A stretch of DNA of 14,825 nucleotides. Origin: Parcubacteria group bacterium (GTDB lineage Bacteria > Patescibacteriota > Minisyncoccia > Phycocordibacterales > Phycocordibacteraceae). The notes under the pieces are model-generated. The model saw only the letters and a list, made by a program, of their open reading frames with translations, did not search any database and was not told the origin of the DNA. The stretch is taken from NCBI GenBank assembly GCA_028286505.1, contig JAQBRK010000041.1:1-14825 (forward strand), written 5' to 3'. A program made the translations under genes and the position numbers. Positions 4,601 through 11,245 of this stretch are shown here, piece after piece (positions within the stretch are counted from its first letter, which is position 1; the number at the start of each line of letters is the position of its first letter).

Positions 4601-4693
4601 CTACACGGTGGTCATATGGATAGCCAGTAGTGCTGCACTTATCAAAATGACAAAGCCGCACAAAAACCCGAGGAATTCGACGAGGTACTTCAT
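4601..4693 (-). CDS. 30-residue single-helix membrane microprotein
   Basis: The ATG at 4693 lies 4 nt after the stop codon of the upstream TPR gene. The product is a short start (MKYL) followed by a continuous hydrophobic helix (about residues 4-26: VEFLGFLCGFVILISAALLA in its core) and a short tail ending MTTV. Its position suggests translational coupling with the TPR protein. No Shine-Dalgarno is seen. Its length makes a chance frame possible, but the clean transmembrane profile and tight junction argue for a gene. Confidence 0.45.
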   Translation of the reverse strand: MKYLVEFLGFLCGFVILISAALLAIHMTTV

Positions 4694-4697
4694 GACT

Positions 4698-5213
4698 TTA
4701 TTTCGGATGATGCACGAGGAAGTTCTGGCGAGCGGATGCATAGACCTGATTATTCGGTTCTGCAGCAACCGCGGCATCATACGCCACCCGCGCGGTCGCA
4801 AAGGCACCCATTTCTTCCATGAGATGACCCATATTCATGTAGGCAAGTCCGCGCTTCTTATCGAGCGCGATTGCTTTCGAGAGGTATTGATACGCGCTTT
4901 TACCGTCGCCCAAAAGTTCGTACTGCGAAGCAAGTCCTACGTATAAATCGTAGTCACTAATACCTCCCTTACTGATGAGGTCCTTAAGGCGACCTATTTC
5001 AGCCGTGACACTCTTTTGCTTATCCGCCCCATCCTGATACACGCCCTTCCAATCCCACGACGAAATGTGGTCTTCTTTCGCAAGTGCGTAACCCGTACCG
5101 CCCGGTACTCCGCTACCTACCAGTATCGGGAGCAGCAGGAATATCGCTCCGCCCACAAGCACCACGACGAGCGCAGCGATGAGAAAGGGTTTCTTGCCGC
5201 CAGAGGGTTTCAT
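4698..5213 (-). CDS. membrane-anchored TPR protein
   Basis: The 171-residue product has a basic N-terminus (KPSGGKK), one transmembrane helix (about 10-33) and an extracytoplasmic part with tetratricopeptide-like helices (about 88-165), seen in YVGLASQYELLGDGKSAYQY and AYMNMGHLMEEMGAFATA followed by the A..AEPNN turn. TPR units scaffold protein-protein contacts; the partner is unknown. The ATG at 5213 was preferred to a start 48 nt upstream because the upstream part is not conserved in character and enters the promoter or terminator region. A very small membrane ORF follows after 4 nt. Confidence 0.75.
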   Translation of the reverse strand: MKPSGGKKPFLIAALVVVLVGGAIFLLLPILVGSGVPGGTGYALAKEDHISSWDWKGVYQDGADKQKSVTAEIGRLKDLISKGGISDYDLYVGLASQYELLGDGKSAYQYLSKAIALDKKRGLAYMNMGHLMEEMGAFATARVAYDAAVAAEPNNQVYASARQNFLVHHPK

Positions 5214-5254
5214 TATTTTTAGAATATCACGGTCGCACTTCCCTTCTCGTATAT

Positions 5255-5317
5255 AAAGCAAAAACCACCCTCGTAAGGGTGGTTTTTGCTTTGCTAACTA
5301 AAGACCGTGGTCTTTAG
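5255..5317 (-). terminator. tandem terminators of the surface protein gene
   Basis: Leaving the surface gene on the minus strand, the first hairpin is CTAAAGACC/GGTCTTTAG (9 bp, 5298-5317). The second is a 16-bp perfect stem, with AGCAAAAACCACCC and its complement as the core (5255-5270 and 5277-5292), followed by a T-rich tract. Two terminators in a row fit a highly transcribed gene. Confidence 0.85.
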
Positions 5318-5334
5318 ACTCGCGAGTTCACTAA

Positions 5335-7290
5335 CTAGTGTACCGACATCGAGACGTCAGCCGTCTTGAAGGTGTCGAGGCCAGAAGTGTACTTCGTGGT
5401 GATAGCTGCTGTAGACGTACCGTAGTCGAATCCAACAAGCTGAACGCCAGCGTATCCAGTAGAACCAGTTGCTCCAGTCTCAGTCAACGTTACGTTGAGA
5501 GTGAAGGTGCGAGTGGTGCCAGATGGAACCTTGAAGTAAGAGGACGTGTCGCTGGAGTTGAAGTCAGCAACCGAGAGGTTAGTAGCAGACGTCGTCGAAG
5601 CCGTTGAGCTCGTCGTCGTTGCGTACTGTACTCCACCGGAAGTGGTAACTGCGGATGGGCTAGTGCTTCCGAGGTTAGTTACCGCGTTCTTGATGAAGAG
5701 ATCGTCATCGCCGGCCGTAACCTTGAATGAGATCGAGTACTGTACCTTGTCACCTTCGTTAGCATTCTGACCTACGGTCTTGCTGTAAGACGCATCAGTC
5801 TTCGTCACGGTGATACCAGTCTGCTGGAAGGTAACTGCGTTACCTACGAGAGAGCCGGTTGGAGTAACGGAAGAACCGTTAGCATCCTCGACATCCCATG
5901 CACCTGCTCCAGAGACAGTCGCCATAAGCGTGTCACCCGAAGTGAAGGTGCTTCCAGAAGCATCGATCTTGCGAACTGCGACAACTACCGAGTAGGTAGA
6001 CGTATCGTCCTTAGAGATGTCCTGATCGATGTTATCGAAGGTGAACGTCTGGCTCACACCAGTGCTCGTAGCAGACTTCGACTTGAGGACCGTAGAACCC
6101 TTCATGAGCTTCACTGACTGAACGTAGTCAGAAAGGATGCCACCAGAGTTCGTAGCGACCACGACTGGAAGGTCATGGACCGTTACGTCCTGGTTCTTCG
6201 CCTTGAGGTTGAAGGAAAGGAGCGTAATGTCTTCGGTCGTGTTGTTTGCATCAGCCTTTACGGTCGACGACTTAGGATTGCTGGAACCCTCGTTGATGGT
6301 GAGAGTACCGTCCGTAGCCGTAGAAACCGCGAAGGTTTCGCTCGAACCGCCTGTTACAGAGTAGGTCTCAGATACACCTTCCGCATCAACAGCACGGATG
6401 CCGTCAGTAGGGATAGCTGCAGTGAGGACTACTGCTGATTCAGAAGAACCAACCGAGGAAACTGGAGTTACTTCTACATAGAAGTTTCCGGTCTTGCCCT
6501 CACGGATAACACCGTTCACGTCAGAGAAGCGGTAGGTCCATACGCGTCCGTTCTTGTCTCCTGCAGAAGCGTCCATAGAAGCGAGCTTCTTGCCGTCCTG
6601 GTAGAGGGATACGGTGTCAACGTACTTGTTTGCAGATGCACTGCCGGATCCGGCAGCGATCGAGAGAGTTACGTCAACGCGCTGTACTGCGACGTCAGAA
6701 TCCTGGGCATCAGCTGAGAAGCCGAGAACCTTGGTTGCTGAGTCACCTTCCTTGAGGTCGCTTTCAACATCGCCGAGCGAGTCGACGTTCTTGAGCTTAC
6801 CTGCACCACCAGAAAGGCTGGAGGTCGTGGTAGTTGTGGTGGATGAACCGCAAGCCTGGCCAGTCGTAGAGCTGAATGCAGCTCCTGCTGTACAACCAGG
6901 GACAGTGCTGACGGTGCTGCCGCCTGCTGCTGCGTTAACCATGGCGCGAGTCTTCGGGCCAAAGTAACCAGCTGTAGGGGAGATGCCGTTAGCAGCCTGG
7001 TAAGCCGAGACGGCTGCGCGTGTCTGGGCACCGAAGTATCCAGTTGCACCTGCAGGGATAGAGAATCCCTTACCAATGAGCCATGACTGAAGTGCAGTAA
7101 CGTCTGCACCTGTAGAACCGATAGTAAGATCACGAGCGAACGTAGTAGTGGTCGTAGTCGTGGTCGTCGTGGTCATGACTTCAGCTGCCTGTGCTGGAAC
7201 AGCGAAGGAAGCGAAGGACATTGCCACGAGGCCGAGACCTGCAACAACTGCTGCGATCTTAGCGATCATGTTTGTCTGAGTAATAGACAT
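5335..7290 (-). CDS. secreted peptidoglycan-binding surface (S-layer-like) protein
   Basis: The 651-residue product has a signal peptide (about 1-35: basic/hydrophobic core AAVVAGLGLVAMSFASFAV, cleavage likely after AQA at 35). An 11-Thr run (40-50) follows, then a peptidoglycan-binding type 1 domain (about 55-120) with its repeated GYFG..TR.AV/M pattern. A Cys-containing segment GCTAGAAFSSTTGQACG, a second Thr run and about 480 residues of Ser/Thr/Val-rich beta-sandwich-like sequence complete it. It lacks a C-terminal anchor, so attachment is probably through the peptidoglycan-binding domain. This architecture is common among abundant envelope proteins of Parcubacteria; an S-layer role is inference. 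The ATG at 7290 follows an AT-rich leader without Shine-Dalgarno. Strong tandem terminators and very even codon use suggest high expression. Confidence 0.85.
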   Translation of the reverse strand: MSITQTNMIAKIAAVVAGLGLVAMSFASFAVPAQAAEVMTTTTTTTTTTTFARDLTIGSTGADVTALQSWLIGKGFSIPAGATGYFGAQTRAAVSAYQAANGISPTAGYFGPKTRAMVNAAAGGSTVSTVPGCTAGAAFSSTTGQACGSSTTTTTTSSLSGGAGKLKNVDSLGDVESDLKEGDSATKVLGFSADAQDSDVAVQRVDVTLSIAAGSGSASANKYVDTVSLYQDGKKLASMDASAGDKNGRVWTYRFSDVNGVIREGKTGNFYVEVTPVSSVGSSESAVVLTAAIPTDGIRAVDAEGVSETYSVTGGSSETFAVSTATDGTLTINEGSSNPKSSTVKADANNTTEDITLLSFNLKAKNQDVTVHDLPVVVATNSGGILSDYVQSVKLMKGSTVLKSKSATSTGVSQTFTFDNIDQDISKDDTSTYSVVVAVRKIDASGSTFTSGDTLMATVSGAGAWDVEDANGSSVTPTGSLVGNAVTFQQTGITVTKTDASYSKTVGQNANEGDKVQYSISFKVTAGDDDLFIKNAVTNLGSTSPSAVTTSGGVQYATTTSSTASTTSATNLSVADFNSSDTSSYFKVPSGTTRTFTLNVTLTETGATGSTGYAGVQLVGFDYGTSTAAITTKYTSGLDTFKTADVSMSVH

Positions 7291-7598
7291 AAACTTTGTT
7301 TTTTAATTAATTTTTTGCTGAGGCGTACGGGGGGACGAACTAGTAAAGGGTGTCTCCCTGCACGCTCCCATTCATGTTTGGTAATCGCGCACTGTTCCGC
7401 TGCCCGTGGGCAATTGAACACTGCGTTCATGTACTTCACTTTCACACTATCCGACAGGGCGCTCTATCGACGCGCGTCCCATCGGCTAGTTGGCAACGGT
7501 TAGTTCGTTCTGAGTTTCTTTCGTAAATCGGTACATTTCAGGCGGTTCTGGCCCGTCATAAGGATGACGAGACTGCACACGGATACTTACCGTAGCAG

Positions 7599-7627
7599 AT
7601 TTTTTACAAGCCCTATTTGCTTGTCAA
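7599..7627 (-). promoter_or_regulatory. possible promoter of the surface protein gene
   Basis: On the minus strand TTGACA (7622-7627), a 17-bp spacer and AAAAAT (7599-7604) are found. The -35 is perfect, the -10 matches four of six. It implies a leader of about 300 nt, long but plausible for a highly expressed envelope protein. No better promoter was seen nearer to the start codon. Confidence 0.4.
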
Positions 7628-7710
7628 AGGTCGGTCATGCAGGAAATCGCACCAGCTCGTATCAGTAGGGACAGTATACCGAGCCGTTGCGAAATACCTT
7701 GTAAAACCTA

Positions 7711-7719
7711 TGTGGATAA
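7711..7719 (-). promoter_or_regulatory. perfect DnaA box
   Basis: TGTGGATAA is the exact complement of the consensus DnaA box TTATCCACA. It lies in the gene-free spacer. Fewer than one perfect box (about 0.1) is expected by chance in a window of this length, yet two are present. Confidence 0.6.
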
Positions 7720-7866
7720 CTGGCACCGACAGGAACGCAAAATAGACCGTTTCCGGTCTTTACAATGCTGTCCTGTCCCGTGCAGCTATCACCTAGATAC
7801 TATAGGGCAAATGAGATGAAACGTCAATGAGCGCTTCATCTTTGTCCTGTCCCCTTTTAAGCGGCT

Positions 7867-8631
7867 TTAGGCGCTCAAACTGTAAGTAGTCCAGCGTCTT
7901 TCGCCGGTACGTTCTACCACCCCTTCCTCCACGAGCGCAGACAACTCGCGCTGTATGGTTTTCTCGCTGATATCACGAATCACCGTCGATATATCCTTTA
8001 TATAGGAAGGGCCCTTCCCCCGTAAAATGGAGAGTATGGCTTCCCTACGCTCGGGCTTCGGTGCGTTGTCCTTTATTTGTCCTTGAGTGTCCTTTACAGC
8101 ATTCGTGCTTGCCTGAGGTCGAGCGCTTTCCCGCGCACCGCGCGCACCTTCACCAGTGCTTACTGATTTAAACAATGCGGCAAGCGTAGGAGTTTCATCA
8201 AGAAAGAGGCGAGGCTCTTCGTACGCGGAAATTTCCTGCAGAAGAGCATGCGCCTCATACGCTATGAGATCGGCATTCATGGGAGAAAGAAGACCGCCCA
8301 CACGAGCGATCGAGAGCACGCTCGAGAGCGCGAGCAGCTCGCGAGAAAGAGCGGCGCGTGCCGTGAGTAGAGGGAGCGCTGCTGCGTCCACCAAACCGAC
8401 TGCAATAATGTCTACCCGGTTACGAAGTGAGGGCGAATTCACGAATGCCGGAGCGACCAAGTACAGAGCTTTGGCGAGTCGTTCGGATTTCTTATAGATA
8501 TAAACGCGACGAATGTCTTTTTCAAATACGTTTGAAAATATACCTTTATCTAGGACAAATTCATCAATGCGTGACGTACCGGAGGTATTTCGGTGCGTGC
8601 TGATGTCCTTATCTTGTCCTTTATCTGGCAT
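7867..8631 (-). CDS. winged-helix protein upstream of ftsK, probable regulator
   Basis: The 254-residue product starts at the ATG at 8631, about 20 nt after the predicted transcription start. Residues 20-155 look mostly helical and hold the conserved-looking VFEKDIRRVYIYKKSERLAKA and LLALSSVLSIARVGGLLS. A charged linker (about 160-195) follows, and residues 196-250 form a typical winged helix: REAILSILRG, KDISTVIRDISEKTIQREL (recognition helix), LVEEGVVERTGERRWTTY (wing). This suggests DNA binding by a repressor-like protein of the DeoR/ArsR general shape; the exact family is not recognised. It is divergently transcribed from ftsK across a 119-bp spacer. The gene is unusually rich in AAGGACA heptamers. 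Confidence 0.72.
   Translation of the reverse strand: MPDKGQDKDISTHRNTSGTSRIDEFVLDKGIFSNVFEKDIRRVYIYKKSERLAKALYLVAPAFVNSPSLRNRVDIIAVGLVDAAALPLLTARAALSRELLALSSVLSIARVGGLLSPMNADLIAYEAHALLQEISAYEEPRLFLDETPTLAALFKSVSTGEGARGARESARPQASTNAVKDTQGQIKDNAPKPERREAILSILRGKGPSYIKDISTVIRDISEKTIQRELSALVEEGVVERTGERRWTTYSLSA
8067..8094 (-). repeat. three phased AAGGACA heptamers inside the regulator gene
   Basis: AAGGACA (minus strand) occurs at 8067-8073, 8078-8084 and 8088-8094, spaced 11 and 10 bp, about one helical turn. They encode the K-D/Q-G rich linker. A second group lies around the start of the same gene. Confidence 0.55.
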
Positions 8632-8670
8632 GGTATGTATGTCCTTTTGACTCGGTAAGTATATGTCTTT
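8604..8670 (-). repeat. AAGGACA heptamers around the regulator promoter and start
   Basis: Exact AAGGACA copies on the minus strand are at 8604-8610, 8615-8621 (11 bp apart) and 8640-8646. A one-mismatch copy, AAAGACA, is at 8664-8670, directly next to the -10 box. The copy at 8640-8646 lies just past the predicted transcription start and includes the only Shine-Dalgarno-like AAGGA of this gene. Position over the promoter suggests an operator, perhaps autoregulatory. Confidence 0.5.
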
Positions 8671-8686
8671 GATAAGGGGGTTGCAA
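8658..8686 (-). promoter_or_regulatory. promoter of the winged-helix regulator gene
   Basis: On the minus strand TTGCAA (8681-8686), a 17-bp spacer and TATACT (8658-8663) form a good housekeeping promoter with a predicted start near 8651, about 20 nt before the ATG at 8631. This supports that ATG over a start further upstream at 8727. Confidence 0.72.
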
Positions 8687-8717
8687 CGAGGGCGGGGCGC
8701 GAACGGCGGCCGACGCG

Positions 8718-8740
8718 TTATCCACATGAGGTGATAAAAT
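8718..8740 (+). promoter_or_regulatory. ftsK promoter: DnaA box plus extended -10
   Basis: A perfect DnaA box TTATCCACA (8718-8726) sits where a -35 box would be. It is followed by an extended -10, TGATAAAAT (8732-8740, hexamer TAAAAT). The predicted start near 8747 leaves about 4 nt before the ftsK ATG, a nearly leaderless message. No good -35 is present, so bound DnaA could either activate or block this promoter. Confidence 0.55.
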
Positions 8741-8750
8741 AGAAAGACAC

Positions 8751-10904
8751 ATGAGTAAAAAACGTAAGCAGCGCGAGGCTGAAAACACGAAGGCGGCCAT
8801 CAGGTGGACCGCCGCGATTCTTTGCATCGCCTTCGGTCTCATCCTCGGCCTCGCCTCCTTTGGACTGGCAGGCTACGCAGGCGCTGCCGTGTTCAGCTTT
8901 ACCTACGGAGAGGTCGGTATCGCCGCTTTTCTTTTTCCGGTCATTCTTTTGGTTGCCGGTGTCGGTCTTGCCATTAAGCGTTCCTTTCTTTCGCCGCTCA
9001 CTATTATAGGTATCGGTCTTATCGTTCTCACCGTACTCACCTTCCTTGGAATAATTTCTGCCGCATGGGGCGGGGCGGCCGGCACCTTCGCAGGAACCGC
9101 AGCGACGCAGTACTTCGGATTCTGGGGTGCGGTCATTCTCCTTTTTGCCATAGCTGCAGTGGGTCTCATCATTGCCGCTGACATTGTCGTCATCGCTCGC
9201 GCGCTCCAGGGACTGGCCAAGGGAACCGGTTCGGCACTCGGCTCAGTGAAGCTTCCCACCCTTTCGAAGAAGGAGCAGGCAGAAGAAGCGGCGGCCGAAG
9301 AGGCAGCTGCCGAAGAACCGGCCGTCGAGACCGTACATGCGGATCGTGAGCCGGTCGTAACCATGTTCGATAGTCCTCGTCCGGGAGCCCCTGCGACGCC
9401 CGCAATTCAGAATTTCGATGCGGAATATAATGCCCCTCCCCTCTCGCTTCTCGGGGTAGACGTCGGTAAGCCGGGCGTCGGCGACATCAAGGCGAACGCC
9501 AACATCATCAAGCGAACCTTCCTAAACTTCGGTATTTCGGTGGAAATGGACGAGGTATCGGTCGGACCTACCGTCACCCGCTACGCCATCAAGCCGGCAG
9601 AGGGCGTGCGTCTCAATAAGATAATCTCTCTCCAGAACAACCTTGAGCTTGCTCTTGCCGCACATCCCGTTCGCATCGAGGCTCCTATCCCGGGCAAGTC
9701 GCTCGTGGGAATCGAGGTGCCGAACGCCTCGAAGGCTACCGTCGGTCTCGGAGGTGTCATCGGGGCGCCTGAGTGGAGCGCTTCCAAGAAGCCCCTACTC
9801 GCCGCTATTGGTCGCGATATCACCGGTACTCCGCACTATGTGAACATCGCAAAGATGCCCCACGGCCTTATCGCAGGCGCCACCGGGTCCGGAAAGTCGG
9901 TCGCGGTCCACGCCATCATCACCTCACTCCTATATAGGAACGGGCCGAACCAGATGCGTTTCATCATGGTCGACCCGAAGCGCGTCGAGCTCACCCTCTA
10001 CAACGGTATTCCCCACTTGCTTACGCCGGTCATTACCGACCCGAAGAAGACCATCATGGCGCTCAAGTGGGCTGCGAAAGAAATGGACCGTCGCTATGGC
10101 ATTCTCGAAGGAGAAAAGGTGCGTGACATCGAGTCGTACCACACGACCATCTTCGAACCGGCTAAGAAAAAGGGTAAGGGCGAAATACCTGAAGCGATGC
10201 CGTACATCGTTATCGTTATCGATGAGCTCGCCGACATCATGCAGACCTACCCGCGCGAACTCGAAGCCGGTATCGTGCGTCTCGCCCAAATGTCGCGCGC
10301 GGTCGGTATCCACCTCATCCTTTCTACGCAGCGTCCTTCCGTGAACGTCATTACGGGTCTCATCAAGGCCAACGTCCCTACGCGCATGGCGCTCCAAGTA
10401 GCCTCGCAAATAGACTCACGCACCATTCTCGACGGTTCGGGAGCGGAACTTCTGCTTGGGGCCGGCGACATGCTCTACCTTTCGGCCGATATGCAGAAGC
10501 CGGTCCGTCTGCAGACTGCCTATATCGCCGAAGGCGAGGTAAAGAAAGTGGCCGAATACATCAAGAAGCACAACGCAGGATCTCTCGACGCGCTTGATCT
10601 TGGAGGAGGCGCGCAAGGCACCGGACACGAGCCGAACGACGTAATGAGCATGAACTTCGACGCGACGGATGGTGATGACGATGCTGACGACGATCTCTAT
10701 GAAGACGCTAAGGCTGCGGTTGAAGAAGCGGGCCGCGCCTCCACTTCGTATCTCCAGCGCAAACTTCGTATCGGTTACTCCCGTGCCGCTCGTCTCATGG
10801 ATATTCTTGAGAGTAAGGGGGTTATAGGTGCCGCGGACGGCTCACGACCACGCGAAATCATCGGAGCCGCTCCAAGTGCTCCGGAAGCCAACGTCGACCT
10901 CTAG
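8751..10904 (+). CDS. ftsK: DNA translocase FtsK/SpoIIIE
   Basis: FtsK is the division-septum motor that pumps chromosome ends into daughter cells. The 717-residue product has four membrane helices (about 16-40, 48-72, 80-103, 122-148), a short Ala/Glu/Pro linker (about 170-220), the alpha-beta motor with Walker A GATGSGKS (376-383, Lys382) and Walker B IVIVIDE (486-492), and the LILSTQRPSVNVITG and TRILDG-type segments of the family. A C-terminal gamma winged-helix (about 640-705: TSYLQRKLRIGYSRAARLMDILE) reads KOPS-type sites. The linker is short compared with E. coli FtsK, as in SpoIIIE. The ATG at 8751 lies just after an extended -10. The next gene begins 3 nt after its stop. Confidence 0.96.
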   Translation: MSKKRKQREAENTKAAIRWTAAILCIAFGLILGLASFGLAGYAGAAVFSFTYGEVGIAAFLFPVILLVAGVGLAIKRSFLSPLTIIGIGLIVLTVLTFLGIISAAWGGAAGTFAGTAATQYFGFWGAVILLFAIAAVGLIIAADIVVIARALQGLAKGTGSALGSVKLPTLSKKEQAEEAAAEEAAAEEPAVETVHADREPVVTMFDSPRPGAPATPAIQNFDAEYNAPPLSLLGVDVGKPGVGDIKANANIIKRTFLNFGISVEMDEVSVGPTVTRYAIKPAEGVRLNKIISLQNNLELALAAHPVRIEAPIPGKSLVGIEVPNASKATVGLGGVIGAPEWSASKKPLLAAIGRDITGTPHYVNIAKMPHGLIAGATGSGKSVAVHAIITSLLYRNGPNQMRFIMVDPKRVELTLYNGIPHLLTPVITDPKKTIMALKWAAKEMDRRYGILEGEKVRDIESYHTTIFEPAKKKGKGEIPEAMPYIVIVIDELADIMQTYPRELEAGIVRLAQMSRAVGIHLILSTQRPSVNVITGLIKANVPTRMALQVASQIDSRTILDGSGAELLLGAGDMLYLSADMQKPVRLQTAYIAEGEVKKVAEYIKKHNAGSLDALDLGGGAQGTGHEPNDVMSMNFDATDGDDDADDDLYEDAKAAVEEAGRASTSYLQRKLRIGYSRAARLMDILESKGVIGAADGSRPREIIGAAPSAPEANVDL

Positions 10905-10907
10905 CCC

Positions 10908-11234
10908 ATGTTGGTTCGTATTGGAACGTTCATCGCTCTCCTTCTTCTGGCAGGGTACGGTGCTTTCAAGGCCTATCCGCTCATCTCAGGTCCCGAAGTA
11001 ACCCTCGCTTCACCCCGGGACGGCCAGACCTTCACCGACGGATTCGTTCGCGTGGAGGGCGTTTCCTCCCGTACCGAGGACCTATCCCTTGATGGCGCTC
11101 CCCTTCTTATAGACGAAGCCGGACGCTTTTCCACGGTATTCGTCCTTCCACACGGGGGCGCTATACTGTCATTAACCGCGACCGACCGTTTCGGCAAGAC
11201 CGAAACCGTACGGCGCACCATATTCGTACCCTAA
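10908..11234 (+). CDS. small membrane-anchored Ig-like domain protein
   Basis: The 108-residue product has one N-terminal membrane helix (about 4-22: IGTFIALLLLAGYGAFKAY) and then a single beta-sandwich-like unit (about 29-107) with PEVTLASPRDGQTFTDGFVRVEG, LSLDGAPLLIDEAGRFSTVF and SLTATDRFGKTETVRRTIFV. That is the pattern of bacterial Ig-like or glucodextranase-B-like domains. It would lie outside the membrane. It begins 3 nt after ftsK and ends 11 nt before recA, so it is probably co-transcribed with both. The function is unknown. No Shine-Dalgarno is present, which fits coupling. Confidence 0.72.
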   Translation: MLVRIGTFIALLLLAGYGAFKAYPLISGPEVTLASPRDGQTFTDGFVRVEGVSSRTEDLSLDGAPLLIDEAGRFSTVFVLPHGGAILSLTATDRFGKTETVRRTIFVP

Positions 11235-11245
11235 TCAGATAAGTT

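Larger units (their letters stand above)
7291..7866. other. 576-bp spacer with long leader, DnaA box and small repeats
   Basis: No protein gene is supported here. From left to right it holds a 26-bp A/T-rich tract (7291-7316), a CGTCAT/ATGACG hairpin (about 7554-7569), a promoter toward the surface gene (7599-7627), GGGACAG (7668-7674), a perfect DnaA box (7711-7719), a 6-bp AGACCG/CGGTCT hairpin (about 7745-7760), two TGTCCTGTCCC motifs (7769-7779, 7843-7853) and an imperfect 10-bp hairpin (about 7815-7840) that may end the regulator gene. No tRNA was found. Confidence 0.6.

Noticed and set aside
8632..8727. Longer start (MWITRR...) of the winged-helix protein
   Set aside because: It would begin upstream of the good promoter at 8658-8686 and overlap the DnaA box and the ftsK control region.
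7291..8750. Definite chromosomal origin (oriC)
   Set aside because: Only two perfect DnaA boxes 1 kb apart, no box cluster and no dnaA or dnaN gene in the window. Kept only as a hypothesis.
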